A DNA stretch of 64,000 bases from Lactiplantibacillus dongliensis (lineage in GTDB: Bacteria; Bacillota; Bacilli; Lactobacillales; Lactobacillaceae). Below, in pieces: positions 8,931 to 19,507 of this stretch. The translations under genes and the position numbers were made by a program. Under the pieces are notes generated by a model. It saw only the letters and a program-made list of their open reading frames with translations, had not been told where the DNA came from and searched no databases. Position 1 is the first letter of the stretch. Each line of letters begins with the position of its first letter. The stretch spans positions 17,408-81,407 of the forward strand of contig NZ_BJDK01000013.1 of assembly GCF_005405105.1 (NCBI RefSeq), read 5' to 3'.

Positions 8931-9045
8931 ACGACACCTCACGTATCCTTAATTGTAACTGAAAACACGGCAGATAGCGAGAGTTGGCCGTTATTTAATC
9001 CGCTAACCGACCCTCAGCTCGGCCATGCGACCGATTTATGTATAT

Positions 9046-9074
9046 AAAAAGCCGCCGCAAAGCGACGACTTTTC
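9046..9074 (-). terminator. Terminator of the pfkA-pyk operon
   Basis: On the minus strand AAGTCGTCGC pairs with GCGGCGGCTT, including G-U pairs, and is followed by TTTTT. It lies about 20 bases after the pyk stop. Confidence 0.85.
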
Positions 9075-9095
9075 ACAATCAAATTAAATTCGATT

Positions 9096-10856
9096 TTATA
9101 AAGCGTTTGAAGCACCGCGGTAAACGATCCCACGACGTGAGTCAACGGTGATTAATTGACCGTCAGCAATCACAGAAGTAGCATCCTTAACACCAACGAT
9201 AACTGGAATCCCCATTGAGATACCAACTACGGCAGCGTGTGAAGTTAAACCACCATTTTCAACAACTAAAGCGCTAGACTTTTCGATTGCTGGTAAGTAG
9301 TCTTTGTCGGTAGTCTTAGTAACTAAGACGCCGCCTTCAACAGCTTTGTCGATAGCTTCTTGAGCAGAAGTTGCGATAACAGCCTTGCCAATGACAGTTT
9401 CGTCACCGACACCTTGACCGTCAGCTAACTTAGAACCAATTAATTGGATCTTCATGATGTTAGTTGTACCGCGTTCGCCAACTGGCACACCGGCAGTGAT
9501 CAAGATTAAGTCGCCTTCCTTAGCAAAGCCAAGTTCAACGGCCTTTGAAGCCGCTAAATCAAACATGTCATCAGTTGTTTCAGGCTTGTCAGCGATGATT
9601 GGTTGAACACCCCAGTTGACCATCAAACCACGTTGGGTCCGTTCGTCAAAAGTGATTGCCAAGATATCAGCATCTGGACGGTACTTCGAAATCATCTTAG
9701 CAGTGTAGCCAGATTCAGTCGCAGCAACAATCGTCTTGATACCTAAGTTCTTAGCAGCCCGGGCAATCGCAATCCCGATGGTTTCAGTCACACTAGTCTT
9801 GTCAAAACGGTTTAATTGTAATGAACCGTTTTCAGCTAAGGTGTTTTCAGCCTTTTCGTCGATCTTAGCCATCATGGCAACAGATTCAACAGGGTAAAGA
9901 CCGTTAGCACTTTCACCAGAAAGCATTGTTGCATCAGTACCGTCAAAGACAGCGTTGGCAACGTCAGATGCTTCGGCACGAGTAGGACGTGGGTTTTCTT
10001 GCATTGAATCAAGCATTTGAGTAGCGGTGATAACAGGCATGCCCATTGCGTTACATTTCTTGATTAATGACTTTTGTACTAAAGGAACATTTTCGGCTGG
10101 AATTTCAACACCCATGTCACCACGAGCAACCATCAAGCCATCACAAACCTTAAGAATTTCATCGGCGTTGTCGATACCTTCTTGAGATTCGATCTTAGGG
10201 AAGATTTGTACGTGTTCCATGTGCTTTTCTTCAAGTAATTCACGGATGTCTAAGACATCTTGTGGCTTACGAACGAATGAAGCAGCAATGTAGTTGATTT
10301 CGTGATCCAAACCGAAACGAATATCGCTTGAGTCTTTTTCAGTAATCCCAGGTAAGTTGATAGAAACACCAGGAGCGTTAGTACCCTTACGTGAGCCAAG
10401 AACACCGGCGTTTTGAACAGTGGTAACCAATTCGCGGTTAGCTTCGTCTTTTTCGTCGATCTTCATGTCTAATAAACCATCATCGAAGAGGACATGACCG
10501 CCAACATGAACATCGTCATAAAGGCCATCATAGGTAACGGCAATCTTATCCTTGGTTGATTCTAATGAATCGTCCATTGAGATACGAACCTTGTCGCCGA
10601 TCTTGTATTCAGACTTACCGTCTTTTTGAACGGTCGTCCGAATTTCAGCACCCTTAGTATCAAGCATGATACCAACAGTCTTACCTGTAATCTTTTCAGC
10701 TTCATGAACCTTGTTTAAACGATCCAAATGTTCTGCATGATCACCATGTGAGAAGTTAAAGCGGAAAATATTTGCGCCGGCTTCGATCAATTTAACAATA
10801 GTGTCAGTATCGGTGCTGGCAGGACCAAGTGTTGAAACAATCTTGGTTTTCTTCAT
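9096..10856 (-). CDS. pyk: Pyruvate kinase with C-terminal PEP-utilising domain
   Basis: A 586-residue enzyme converting PEP and ADP to pyruvate and ATP. KIVSTLGPAS opens the barrel, MVARGDMGVEIP and TATQMLDSMQ are the catalytic and substrate regions, and the alpha/beta domain follows. The last ~100 residues form a PEP-utiliser mobile-domain-like module (GGLTSHAAVVGISMGIPVIVG, with the TSH histidine), as in Bacillus and lactobacilli but not E. coli. ATG 10856 follows GGGAGAG. It lies 76 bases downstream of pfkA and is probably co-transcribed with it. Confidence 0.97.
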   Translation of the reverse strand: MKKTKIVSTLGPASTDTDTIVKLIEAGANIFRFNFSHGDHAEHLDRLNKVHEAEKITGKTVGIMLDTKGAEIRTTVQKDGKSEYKIGDKVRISMDDSLESTKDKIAVTYDGLYDDVHVGGHVLFDDGLLDMKIDEKDEANRELVTTVQNAGVLGSRKGTNAPGVSINLPGITEKDSSDIRFGLDHEINYIAASFVRKPQDVLDIRELLEEKHMEHVQIFPKIESQEGIDNADEILKVCDGLMVARGDMGVEIPAENVPLVQKSLIKKCNAMGMPVITATQMLDSMQENPRPTRAEASDVANAVFDGTDATMLSGESANGLYPVESVAMMAKIDEKAENTLAENGSLQLNRFDKTSVTETIGIAIARAAKNLGIKTIVAATESGYTAKMISKYRPDADILAITFDERTQRGLMVNWGVQPIIADKPETTDDMFDLAASKAVELGFAKEGDLILITAGVPVGERGTTNIMKIQLIGSKLADGQGVGDETVIGKAVIATSAQEAIDKAVEGGVLVTKTTDKDYLPAIEKSSALVVENGGLTSHAAVVGISMGIPVIVGVKDATSVIADGQLITVDSRRGIVYRGASNAL

Positions 10857-10932
10857 AAGAAAAATCTCTCCCTTGAAAGTTTTTTATAAAAAGACAATAA
10901 CGTCATTTTTATCAAAATAGTTATAAAACGAT

Positions 10933-11895
10933 TTAGTTGAATGAAATTTCGTCATTCAACTTCGACAATGATAATTCAGCTTCATGCTTAGAATCAAATA
11001 GATCCAACATGTTATGCGTCACCAATTCATTGTGTTGGATACCAACTGCTAAGCCACCCTTACCACTAAGTAAGAGTTCAATAGCATAGGCACCCATCTT
11101 GCTAGCCATTACCCGGTCTTTGGCCGTTGGACGACCACCGCGTTGCATATGACCAATCGTGTTAGCCCGTGCATCAAAGTCACCGTATTCAGACAACTTT
11201 TCAACAAATTCTTGGGCACTCATCACACCTTCAGCCAAAACAACAATGTTGCAACGATGACCGTTAGCACGATTGTGTTTGATCTTGTTGGCGATGGTTT
11301 CCATGTCCCAATCAAGTTCAGGAATCACGATGGCGTCGGCACCAGCCGAAACGCCAGCCCACATGGCAACGTCTCCAGCGCCACGACCCATAACTTCCAC
11401 AACGAAAGTCCGGTCATGACTGCGAGCCGTATCATGAATCCGATCAAGTGCTTCCACGTCAGTGTTAACTGCCGTATCAAACCCGATCGTAAAATCAGTA
11501 AATGGGATATCATTATCAATTGTTCCGGGAAGACCAATTGTGTTGTAGCCATGTTCAGTTAAACGTAAAGCCCCATGATAAGAGCCATCGCCACCGATAA
11601 CGACCAAAGCATCGATACCGAACTTCTTAAGTTGTTCGATACCCTTTAACTGACCTTCTTCATGTGCAAATTCTGGATAACGGGCTGAATACAGCAAAGT
11701 GCCGCCTTCATTAACCACGTCGTCTAAATCTGCAGCCACTAATTTATGAATGTCACCAGCAACCAATCCGGCAAAGCCGTAATTGATGCCGTATGCTTCT
11801 AACCCTTCGGCCATTGCTTTACGAGCAACCGCACGAACGGCCGCATTCATACCAGGAGCGTCGCCGCCACTGGTTAAAATACCAATGCGTTTCAT
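10933..11895 (-). CDS. pfkA: 6-phosphofructokinase
   Basis: A 320-residue ATP-dependent enzyme phosphorylating fructose 6-phosphate, normal length for the bacterial form. ATP-binding [14 protein letters not shown] and GGDGSYHGA, the catalytic PGTIDNDI with its Asp, GFDTAVN, and [12 protein letters not shown] are all present. ATG 11895 follows GAGGTG. It is the first gene of pfkA-pyk. Its presence is notable in a plantarum-type lactobacillus, which is facultatively heterofermentative and keeps the full Embden-Meyerhof pathway. Confidence 0.97.
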   Translation of the reverse strand: MKRIGILTSGGDAPGMNAAVRAVARKAMAEGLEAYGINYGFAGLVAGDIHKLVAADLDDVVNEGGTLLYSARYPEFAHEEGQLKGIEQLKKFGIDALVVIGGDGSYHGALRLTEHGYNTIGLPGTIDNDIPFTDFTIGFDTAVNTDVEALDRIHDTARSHDRTFVVEVMGRGAGDVAMWAGVSAGADAIVIPELDWDMETIANKIKHNRANGHRCNIVVLAEGVMSAQEFVEKLSEYGDFDARANTIGHMQRGGRPTAKDRVMASKMGAYAIELLLSGKGGLAVGIQHNELVTHNMLDLFDSKHEAELSLSKLNDEISFN

Positions 11896-11939
11896 TTTTT
11901 CACCTCAGGCAATAAATTGAGTTCGTAACTCCATAAGTG

Positions 11940-11968
11940 ATTTTAACACTTTTCATAAAACTTGTCTG
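11940..11968 (-). promoter_or_regulatory. Predicted pfkA promoter
   Basis: On the minus strand CAGACA (11968-11963) and TAAAAT (11945-11940) are separated by 17 bases, about 45 bases before the pfkA start. The -35 matches 4 of 6 consensus bases and the -10 matches 5 of 6. Confidence 0.5.
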
Positions 11969-11992
11969 TTATTTTTTGAAATTAAATCCCCG

Positions 11993-12006
11993 TGAAAACG
12001 CTGTTA
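11993..12006. promoter_or_regulatory. Candidate cre (CcpA) site upstream of pfkA-pyk
   Basis: TGAAAACGCTGTTA matches the cre consensus TGWAANCGNTNWCA except at the penultimate positions. It lies upstream of the predicted -35, where CcpA activates the las (pfk-pyk-ldh) operon in lactococci. Position and sequence agree, but the match is imperfect. Confidence 0.4.
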
Positions 12007-12008
12007 CA

Positions 12009-15000
12009 TCAAGGGGTTTCGCTTTTCATGACGACGTTATCGCGACCTAACAAGGTTGTAAGCGCTCCAATCAAATCGTCATTATCTCGAACCCAATACT
12101 GTGAATTTAGTTCAACTGTCTTACGAGCCGTCACAGAATAGATTAAAACCGGATTAGGCCCCTTAAAGCGCCGCAAAATCGTTAAGATTTGCTTTTGGAC
12201 CGCTGCCGTAGCTTGTTCCGGTTGTAAACGCAAAAATAAACGACCCGTGGGTGCCGGAAATTGATCCGCTAATTGCCACTGGTCAACGATCACTTGCAAT
12301 CCGCGCTGTTGTTCAACTTTACCACTAATTAAAACGATCGTTTCCGGCTTTAAAATTGCCTGCAAGCGCTCATACGTTTTCGGAAAAATCGTTAAATCGA
12401 TTTCTCCGGACAGATCACTGCCAGTAGCAAAAGCCATCTGTTGACCACGTTTGGTTCGAATAACTCGAATCTTGGTAATATAGACCAATATCTTCGCCCG
12501 TTGCTCAACACTGAGCGCACTCACTAAGCTCGTCTGCTGTTGTTGCGCCAGCCACTTATAAGATTCCACCGGATGCCCAGAAACATACGCCCCTAGAACT
12601 GCCGCTTCCTTGGCTAACCGTTCGCCTAAAGGTAGCTCCGGCTGTTTCTTAATTTTAGGTGCCAGTGACGCAAAGAGGCTTAGACTATTGCCAGCTAATT
12701 CAGCACTTGACATCAGTTCCGGGACACCAGTCAACAGTTCCGCCCGATTTAATCCAAAGTGGTCTAAGGCCCCGGCATAGATCAACGCCGTCATTAATTC
12801 TGGTTTTAACCATTTGGCATCCAACCGCTGCATCAACTGCTGTAAACTCTTAAACGGCCCATTCGCTGTCCGCTCAGCAATCACATCACTAATAAAATCA
12901 CGCCGCAGTCCTTTGATGGAACTCAAGCCAAAGGTAATCGCCTGACCATCCCAATCAAAGTACGCCCCACTACGATTAATATCCGGGGGCACAATCTTAA
13001 CTTGATGCTGCTTGGCTTCCGCAAGATACTGTTTGAGCTTGGTACCATTACCCAAAATCGAATTCATCAATGACGTGAAAAATGCCCCTGGATAATGGAC
13101 CTTCAAATAAGCCAATTCAAACGCCATTTTACTGTAAGCAACCGCATGTGAACGGTTAAACCCATAATTGGCAAATTGTTCAATATACTGGTAGACCTGC
13201 GTTGCCACTTCCGCTGAAAAATGCTGCTGTTCTGCCCCAACAATGAACTTTTGTCGCATCTCATCGATAACTTGTTTCTTCTTCTTACTCATCGCTCGCC
13301 GCAACAAGTCGGCTTCGCCTAAGCTAAAGCCCCCCATCACAGCCGCCACTTGCATGACTTGCTCTTGGTAGACCAAAATACCATACGTCGGGCCTAAAAT
13401 TGGCTGTAATTCTGGGGCTGGATAGGTCACTGGTTCACGACCCTGCTTACGGGCGATAAAATGATCGATATTTTCCATCGGACCTGGCCGATATAACGCA
13501 TTGACGGCCGCGACTAGCTCAAAGTTATCCGGATGTAACTTGCGTAAAACATTACGAATCCCGGCTGATTCAAATTGAAAGACCCCGGTCGTATCCCCCG
13601 CCTGAAACAGCTTTAGGGTGGACGGATCATTAAGATCAATCTTCGTAATCGCCACGGGCTGCCCGGTCTGTCGTTGAACATAGTGCAATGCACTGGCCAT
13701 TAATGACAAGTTACGCAAGCCCAAAAAGTCCATCTTTAACAACCCAACGGCTTCTACAGTATCTTTCGTGTATTGCGTCATCAGCATCGTTTCACTGCCC
13801 GCTTGCAAGGGAACGATTTGAATCAACGGGACTTGACTTAAAACCACCCCAGCTGCATGTGTTGAATAGTGCCGTGGCAGGCCTTCAATGCGGCGGGCCG
13901 TCTCAAATAAGAGCCGATTCTTACTAGAGTCAGCCACTAAGTTTTGTAACGGTCGCGAAGCTTGGTAGGCCTGATCCAAAGTAATGTGTAACTGATTCGG
14001 AATAGCACCGCTCCAATCACTCATCTCAAAGGTCGATAACCCAAAGACGCGACCGACATCGCGTAACGCTTGCTTAGCCGCTAAAGTTCCAAACGTAATA
14101 ATTTGGGCCACACGGTCATGGCCATACTTATCGTGAACATACTGTAAGACTTGTTCTCGTCGATTATCCGGAATATCCAAATCAATATCTGGCATATTCG
14201 CGCGCTTCGCATTTAAGAACCGTTCAAACAACAAATCGTACTTTAGCGGATCAACGTCCGTAATACGGAGCACATACGCCACTAACGATCCAGCAGCCGA
14301 ACCCCGACCCGGCCCGGTCGTAATCTTCGCCTGGTGGGCATAGTTCATCACATCCCAAACAATTAGGAAGTAATCATCAAAGCCCATCTGATCAATAACT
14401 TGTAACTCACGATCCAGCCGATCATGATACGGCTGCGGATCAAGGTCGGCTGTCGCCGCAGTCAAGCGCTGATTTAGCCCTTGTTCACATAGCTGGCGTA
14501 AATACCGATTGGCCGGCTGATTAGCCGGTGTTGGAAATTGTGGTAACTGCGGCTTTTGAAAGACTAGCTCAACCTGACAGGCCGCCGCAATCTTCGCCGT
14601 CGCCGTGACTGCAACTGATAAATCCAACGCCACATATGCCGCTTCAAGCGTTGGTGGGTCACGTAAATAGTGCGCCCCAGCAACATCCTGCAACTGCTCA
14701 GGCTGATCAATCTGTTGGCCCCCCGCGATGGCCCTTAAAACGGAAACTGAAAAGTAATCTGTCGCTTGGACATAATCGACCGGATCAAGCGCCACAATCG
14801 GTACATTCTGTTGCGCGGCAAATGCCACTAACGTTGACCGCAATGCGGGTGATTGATCGAGTGACACCCCCAGGTAGAAGCTTTCAGGATCACAGGCGGT
14901 TTGCACCTGTTGCACCCAAGTAGCCGCCACAGCTGGTTGGTCTTGCATTAGTAATGCCACGACTTCACTATCTTTAGCCGGTGTCATAACGACCAAATGC

Positions 15001-15359
15001 GCCAAGTGTGGGGTCACTTGCGCTAACGTCAGGGGGGCATCACTAGTTGCCGTTTGCTTCAATGTCGATAATTGCATCAGATTTTGATAACCGGCCCAGT
15101 CTTTGGCCAAGACCACCAAACCAAACTCACGCTCAGCTAGCTGACTGCCACTGATTTTTAAATTAATCCCTAAAATCGGATTAAGGCCAGCCTGACGACA
15201 CGCATTATAAAAATCAACACTGCCGTACATCACATTGATATCGGTCAACGCTAGGGCTGGATAACCTTGTTGCTGTGCCGTTTGGACCAGGGCCTTGATT
15301 GTGCTAGTACTTTGCAGCAAGCTGAAGGTACTCATCACTTGCAACGGAATATAGGACAT
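12009..15359 (-). CDS. dnaE: DNA polymerase III alpha subunit DnaE
   Basis: A 1116-residue C-family replicative polymerase of the DnaE type. It lacks the PolC exonuclease insertion. A PHP domain occupies about 1-200 (YIPLQVMSTFSLLQS..., ALTDINVMYGSVDFY). The palm carries the catalytic aspartates in PDIDLDIPDNRREQV, fingers include RPGPMENIDHFIARKQG and SLGEADLLRRAMSKKK, and an OB fold lies near 950-1030. In Firmicutes DnaE extends primers before PolC takes over. ATG 15359 follows AAAGGAG. It is transcribed alone from its own extended -10 promoter; there is no clear terminator before pfkA. Confidence 0.96.
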   Translation of the reverse strand: MSYIPLQVMSTFSLLQSTSTIKALVQTAQQQGYPALALTDINVMYGSVDFYNACRQAGLNPILGINLKISGSQLAEREFGLVVLAKDWAGYQNLMQLSTLKQTATSDAPLTLAQVTPHLAHLVVMTPAKDSEVVALLMQDQPAVAATWVQQVQTACDPESFYLGVSLDQSPALRSTLVAFAAQQNVPIVALDPVDYVQATDYFSVSVLRAIAGGQQIDQPEQLQDVAGAHYLRDPPTLEAAYVALDLSVAVTATAKIAAACQVELVFQKPQLPQFPTPANQPANRYLRQLCEQGLNQRLTAATADLDPQPYHDRLDRELQVIDQMGFDDYFLIVWDVMNYAHQAKITTGPGRGSAAGSLVAYVLRITDVDPLKYDLLFERFLNAKRANMPDIDLDIPDNRREQVLQYVHDKYGHDRVAQIITFGTLAAKQALRDVGRVFGLSTFEMSDWSGAIPNQLHITLDQAYQASRPLQNLVADSSKNRLLFETARRIEGLPRHYSTHAAGVVLSQVPLIQIVPLQAGSETMLMTQYTKDTVEAVGLLKMDFLGLRNLSLMASALHYVQRQTGQPVAITKIDLNDPSTLKLFQAGDTTGVFQFESAGIRNVLRKLHPDNFELVAAVNALYRPGPMENIDHFIARKQGREPVTYPAPELQPILGPTYGILVYQEQVMQVAAVMGGFSLGEADLLRRAMSKKKKQVIDEMRQKFIVGAEQQHFSAEVATQVYQYIEQFANYGFNRSHAVAYSKMAFELAYLKVHYPGAFFTSLMNSILGNGTKLKQYLAEAKQHQVKIVPPDINRSGAYFDWDGQAITFGLSSIKGLRRDFISDVIAERTANGPFKSLQQLMQRLDAKWLKPELMTALIYAGALDHFGLNRAELLTGVPELMSSAELAGNSLSLFASLAPKIKKQPELPLGERLAKEAAVLGAYVSGHPVESYKWLAQQQQTSLVSALSVEQRAKILVYITKIRVIRTKRGQQMAFATGSDLSGEIDLTIFPKTYERLQAILKPETIVLISGKVEQQRGLQVIVDQWQLADQFPAPTGRLFLRLQPEQATAAVQKQILTILRRFKGPNPVLIYSVTARKTVELNSQYWVRDNDDLIGALTTLLGRDNVVMKSETP

Positions 15360-15388
15360 CCTACCGCTCCTTTCACTTTATTATTAAT

Positions 15389-15397
15389 TCTATTATA
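15389..15397 (-). promoter_or_regulatory. Predicted extended -10 promoter of dnaE
   Basis: On the minus strand TGC directly precedes a perfect TATAAT (15397-15392), 33 bases before the dnaE start. The -35 region is poor, which fits an extended -10 promoter. Confidence 0.55.
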
Positions 15398-15442
15398 GCA
15401 AACGCCGGTTCGATTCGGCATTAAATGACATTGTCCGCATCG

Positions 15443-15485
15443 AAAAAGGCCCCTAACTAACGGTCATCATCGTTAGTTAGGGGCC
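15443..15485 (-). terminator. Terminator of clpB
   Basis: A perfect 15-bp stem (GGCCCCTAACTAACG and its complement, short loop) is followed on the minus strand by five Us. It lies about 37 bases past the clpB stop. Confidence 0.9.
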
Positions 15486-15522
15486 TAATCAGTATCATCA
15501 ATTTAAAACGACTTCATTTAAA

Positions 15523-18132
15523 CTAAGCCTGCTCCGCATCGGCCGGTTGATTTTCAAAAACTAAATGATCATCTAATAAGTTGATTTCAACCGTCGATTG
15601 TGGTGTCACCCGACCGGCGATAATTTCTTTCGCCAAAGGTGTTTCCACATAATTGGTAATGTAACGCCGTAATGGCCGCGCCCCATAGGCCGGTTCGTAG
15701 CCTTGCTTAGCAATCCACTGCTTAGCTGAATCTGAAATTTTTAGCGTAATTTCACGATCTTGTAACCGGTTAGACAGTCGGGCAATTAGTTTCACCACGA
15801 TTTGTTCAATCGCATCCAATTGTAACGGTGTAAACATGATAATATCATCGATCCGGTTCAAGAACTCTGGCTTAAACCGACTTTGGACCAACTGCATCAC
15901 CTGATCATGGGCTTCAGCGGACAACTGACCTTGGTCGTCGACACCAGCCAACAATTGTTGTGACCCTAAGTTAGATGTCATAATCAGAATCGTATTCTTA
16001 AAGTCGACCGTCCGACCTTGGCCATCCGTTAAGCGCCCGTCATCTAACACTTGTAACAAGATGTTAAACACATCTGGATGCGCTTTTTCGATTTCATCGA
16101 ATAAGACGATTGAATACGGGTTACGCCGAACTGCTTCGGTTAACTGGCCACCTTCTTCATAACCGATATAACCGGGAGCAGCCCCCACTAACCGCGAAAC
16201 TGAGGCTTTTTCCATGTATTCACTCATGTCGATCCGGACCATATGATCATCCGCATCAAACAAGTTCTCAGCTAACGCCTTGGCTAGTTCCGTCTTCCCG
16301 ACCCCGGTTGGGCCTAGGAACATAAAGGAACCTAGCGGCCGATTGGGATCTTGTAATCCCGCCCGTGACCGTAAAACCGCATCGGCCACGGCATTAACGG
16401 CGGTATCTTGACCAACCACCCGTTGATGCAAGTTATCAGCTAGATGTAAAAGCTTTTCACGTTCACCAGCAACCAGCTTGTTGACCGGAATCCCAGTCAT
16501 CCGCGATACCACGTTAGCCACTTGATCGGCCGTCACCGACTCTTCCACTAACCAATCAGCATGGTGGTCATTGGCTTCCATCTGTTTGAGTTCATCAGCT
16601 AGTTTGGGAATCGTGCCATGTTGCAGCTTGGCAGCCGTTTCCAAATCATACTTGCTTTCTGCGGTTTCCAAATCATGCTTAGCCTGATCTAAAGCCGCCT
16701 TCTTATCACTTAACGCTTGCAGACTCTTCTTCTCACTATCCCAGCGTTCGGCAAGCGTCCGTTGCTTTTCTTTCGCACTGGCCAATTCCTGTTGAAGGTC
16801 ACCGAGCCGTTTGACAGAGGCTTCATCGGTTTCTTTCTTCAAGGCCGCGGCTTCAACTTCTAACCGCATTAATTGACGGTTGACCTGATCCAGTTCCGTG
16901 GGATTTGAGTTCATTTCTACCCGAATCTCCGCCGACGCTTCATCGATCAGATCCAAGGCTTTGTCAGGTAAAAAGTGATCCGTAATGTATCGATCCGACA
17001 ACTTAGCCGCAGCAACTAACGCATTGTCGTGAATCCGGACGCCATGGTGGATTTCAAACCGTTCTTTTAAGCCCCGTAAGATACTGATCGTATCGTCGAC
17101 GGATGGTTCGGCCACGAGTACCCGTTGGAAACGACGTTCAAGCGCTTTGTCTTTTTCCAGATATTGCCGATATTCATCCAGTGTGGTGGCCCCAATCAAA
17201 TGGAGTTCGCCCCGTGCCAACATTGGCTTGAGCAAATTACCGGCATCCATACTGCCTTCAGTCTTACCCGCACCGACAATGTTATGGATTTCATCGATGA
17301 ACATGATAATTTGCCCATCGCTCTTCTTAATCTCTTTTAAAACAGCTTTTAATCGTTCTTCAAATTCACCACGATACTTGGCACCGGCAATCAAAGCCCC
17401 CATATCAAGCGAAAATAACGTTTTATCTTTCAAGTTAGATGGGACGTCCCCACGTACAATTCGTTGGGCTAGGCCTTCGACAATCGCAGTTTTCCCGACC
17501 CCTGGTTCACCGATTAAAACCGGATTATTCTTCGTCTTACGTGATAAGATGCGAATCACATCTAAAATTTCTTCATCACGGCCGATAACGGGATCTTGGT
17601 TTCCTTGACGAGCGGCTTTGACCAAGTCGACACCGTACTTTTCCAAAGATTGATATTGATCTTCTTGATTCCGTGACGTCACACGTTGGCCACCCCGAAT
17701 CCGATCAACCGCATTTTTAACCTGGCCTGCGGTAAGCCCTTGCTGGGTCAAATAACGAGTTAATTGATCGCCCGTTTGATCCATCAAGGCTAACACAACC
17801 GTATCGGTGGCTAAGAAATCATCACCAAGTGACTTGCGTTTAGCTTCCGCGGTCTGCATTAACGTGGCTAAGCTACTACTAAAGCTTTGACCATATTGAA
17901 CGTTACCGCCGCTGACTGTACTGATTTCGTCTAATTCGCGATCAAGTTCGCTTTGCAACTGATCTAAGTCAGCTCCCGCTTCACTAAAAATCTGCCGGGC
18001 CGGCTCCCCAGGTTGCGTCATAAACTTAAATAGATGCGGCACCCCGATCTCTTGATGATGCCGTGTTTGGGCAATTTGTTGGGCCTCAGTTAAGGCTTGT
18101 TGTAAACTTTCAGTTAATTGTTCTGGATTCAT
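15523..18132 (-). CDS. clpB: ATP-dependent disaggregase ClpB
   Basis: An 869-residue Hsp100 chaperone that, with DnaK, pulls polypeptides out of aggregates. An N-terminal Clp-N domain (1-145) comes first. The first AAA module has Walker [11 protein letters not shown] and Walker [11 protein letters not shown] long coiled-coil middle domain (about 405-525, many K/E/A/L heptads) is diagnostic of ClpB, and the second AAA module carries [13 protein letters not shown] 18132 follows AGGGGG. The promoter carries a CtsR operator, consistent with heat induction, and the leader contains a terminator-like hairpin. Confidence 0.96.
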   Translation of the reverse strand: MNPEQLTESLQQALTEAQQIAQTRHHQEIGVPHLFKFMTQPGEPARQIFSEAGADLDQLQSELDRELDEISTVSGGNVQYGQSFSSSLATLMQTAEAKRKSLGDDFLATDTVVLALMDQTGDQLTRYLTQQGLTAGQVKNAVDRIRGGQRVTSRNQEDQYQSLEKYGVDLVKAARQGNQDPVIGRDEEILDVIRILSRKTKNNPVLIGEPGVGKTAIVEGLAQRIVRGDVPSNLKDKTLFSLDMGALIAGAKYRGEFEERLKAVLKEIKKSDGQIIMFIDEIHNIVGAGKTEGSMDAGNLLKPMLARGELHLIGATTLDEYRQYLEKDKALERRFQRVLVAEPSVDDTISILRGLKERFEIHHGVRIHDNALVAAAKLSDRYITDHFLPDKALDLIDEASAEIRVEMNSNPTELDQVNRQLMRLEVEAAALKKETDEASVKRLGDLQQELASAKEKQRTLAERWDSEKKSLQALSDKKAALDQAKHDLETAESKYDLETAAKLQHGTIPKLADELKQMEANDHHADWLVEESVTADQVANVVSRMTGIPVNKLVAGEREKLLHLADNLHQRVVGQDTAVNAVADAVLRSRAGLQDPNRPLGSFMFLGPTGVGKTELAKALAENLFDADDHMVRIDMSEYMEKASVSRLVGAAPGYIGYEEGGQLTEAVRRNPYSIVLFDEIEKAHPDVFNILLQVLDDGRLTDGQGRTVDFKNTILIMTSNLGSQQLLAGVDDQGQLSAEAHDQVMQLVQSRFKPEFLNRIDDIIMFTPLQLDAIEQIVVKLIARLSNRLQDREITLKISDSAKQWIAKQGYEPAYGARPLRRYITNYVETPLAKEIIAGRVTPQSTVEINLLDDHLVFENQPADAEQA

Positions 18133-18163
18133 AATTTCATAACCCCCTCTAAATTAGGTTAGC

Positions 18164-18187
18164 AAAAAGGCAGCTATTTCAGCTGCC
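18164..18187 (-). terminator. Terminator-like hairpin inside the clpB leader
   Basis: On the minus strand GGCAGCT-GAAAT-AGCTGCC is followed by UUUUU. It lies after the predicted clpB promoter and CtsR box but before the clpB ribosome binding site. It could therefore end pepT transcripts, attenuate clpB, or both. Confidence 0.7.
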
Positions 18188-18195
18188 AATTAAGG

Positions 18196-18212
18196 TTTGA
18201 CCTTTATTGACC
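18196..18212 (-). promoter_or_regulatory. CtsR operator of clpB
   Basis: The minus strand reads GGTCAATAAAGGTCAAA, one mismatch from the CtsR heptad repeat RGTCAAANANRGTCAAA. It begins 5 bases after the -10 box and so covers the transcription start. No HrcA/CIRCE inverted repeat was seen. Confidence 0.88.
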
Positions 18213-18217
18213 ATTGC

Positions 18218-18246
18218 ATTATATAACGAATGGCCAGCTTTGCCAA
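18218..18246 (-). promoter_or_regulatory. Predicted SigA promoter of clpB
   Basis: TTGGCA (18246-18241) and TATAAT (18223-18218) are spaced by exactly 17 bases on the minus strand. The -35 sits immediately past the pepT stop codon. Confidence 0.8.
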
Positions 18247-19488
18247 CTATTTAGTTTGTTGGGCATTATCAGTAATAATTTGGAGCACGACATCGACCGC
18301 TTTAGCCATCACTTGTTCGGAAACATATTCAAAGCGACCATGCATATTCTCGCCACCCGCGAATAAATTAGGGGTTGGTAAGCCCATGAATGAAATCTTC
18401 GAGCCATCAGTCCCACCACGAACTGGATAGATGACTGGTTTAATGCCTAATTTTTCCATCGATTGCTTAGCCAATTCAACCACAGTCATGTCTTTTTCGA
18501 TAATTTCGCGCATGTTATAGTACTGATCCTTCATATTAACGTGCACGCGTTCGACATCGAATTGGGCGTTTAAGTGATCTGCAACAGCTTGGAAAGTCTT
18601 TTTACGGTCTTCGAATTTAGCCCGATCATGATCCCGAATAATGTAAGTCATCTTCGCATTATCAACCGTGCCATCTAGGGCTAACAAATGATAGAAGCCT
18701 TCCCGACCACTAGTATGTTCCGGTACTTCTTGCGCAGGTAAGCCATTTTGGAAATCAACCGCTAACTGCAAGGCATTAATCATAATATCCTTAGCTTCGG
18801 CGGGATGCACATTGACCCCGGTAAAGCTAACTTCTGCTTGAGCCGCATTAAACGTCTCATATTCAAGCTCACCTAATGGTCCACCGTCGACCGTATACGC
18901 ATAATCCGCACCAAACGCTGGCACGTTAAAGTGGTCAGCCCCAGTTCCAATCTCTTCATCAGGACCAAAGCCTAACCGAATCTTCCCGTGTTTAACTTCC
19001 GGATGCGCCAATAAATATTCTGCAACACTGATAATTTCAGCGACGCCGGCCTTATCATCCGCGCCAAGTAACGTATTCCCATCGGTTGTAATCAACGTGT
19101 GTCCGGTATAATTCTTTAAGTTAGCAAAGACCTTAGGATCCAAGTCATAACCACTCGTCCCTAATTTGATTACCGAATTACCATCATAGTTTTCAACGAT
19201 TTGTGGCTGAATATTTTCAGCATTAAAGTCAGCAGTATCGATATGTGAGATAAAGCCTAATGTTTTAACTGGTCGATCCGTGTTAGCGGGGACCGTTGCA
19301 AAGACATACGCACTTTGCGCATCCTGTTCAACATCACTCAAGCCTAAATCAGTTAATTTGGTCATTAACTGCTGCAAAAAGGCCGTCTCCCGCGGTGATG
19401 ACGGAATCGTGGTCGACGTTTCGTCAGACCGACTGTTAATCTTCACAAAACTCAAAAAGTCAGAAATTAAATGTGGATAAGTTGCCAT
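18247..19488 (-). CDS. pepT: Peptidase T, tripeptide aminopeptidase
   Basis: A 413-residue M20B zinc aminopeptidase that removes the N-terminal residue from tripeptides in the cytoplasm. Metal ligands and catalytic residues are visible in HIDTADFNAENIQP, TLLGADDKAGVAEI (bridging Asp), GFGPDEEIGTGAD (catalytic Glu and ligand), YTVDGG and NLFAGGENMHGRFE (C-terminal His). GTDGSKISFMG is also conserved. ATG 19488 follows AAGGAGG by 7 bases. It is part of the peptide-use equipment typical of lactic acid bacteria. Confidence 0.96.
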   Translation of the reverse strand: MATYPHLISDFLSFVKINSRSDETSTTIPSSPRETAFLQQLMTKLTDLGLSDVEQDAQSAYVFATVPANTDRPVKTLGFISHIDTADFNAENIQPQIVENYDGNSVIKLGTSGYDLDPKVFANLKNYTGHTLITTDGNTLLGADDKAGVAEIISVAEYLLAHPEVKHGKIRLGFGPDEEIGTGADHFNVPAFGADYAYTVDGGPLGELEYETFNAAQAEVSFTGVNVHPAEAKDIMINALQLAVDFQNGLPAQEVPEHTSGREGFYHLLALDGTVDNAKMTYIIRDHDRAKFEDRKKTFQAVADHLNAQFDVERVHVNMKDQYYNMREIIEKDMTVVELAKQSMEKLGIKPVIYPVRGGTDGSKISFMGLPTPNLFAGGENMHGRFEYVSEQVMAKAVDVVLQIITDNAQQTK

Positions 19489-19507
19489 TGGTAGTTCCTC
19501 CTTAAAG

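Noticed and set aside
17147..17608. 153-codon plus-strand frame inside clpB
   Set aside because: It lies opposite the conserved first AAA domain and has no start signal or family match.
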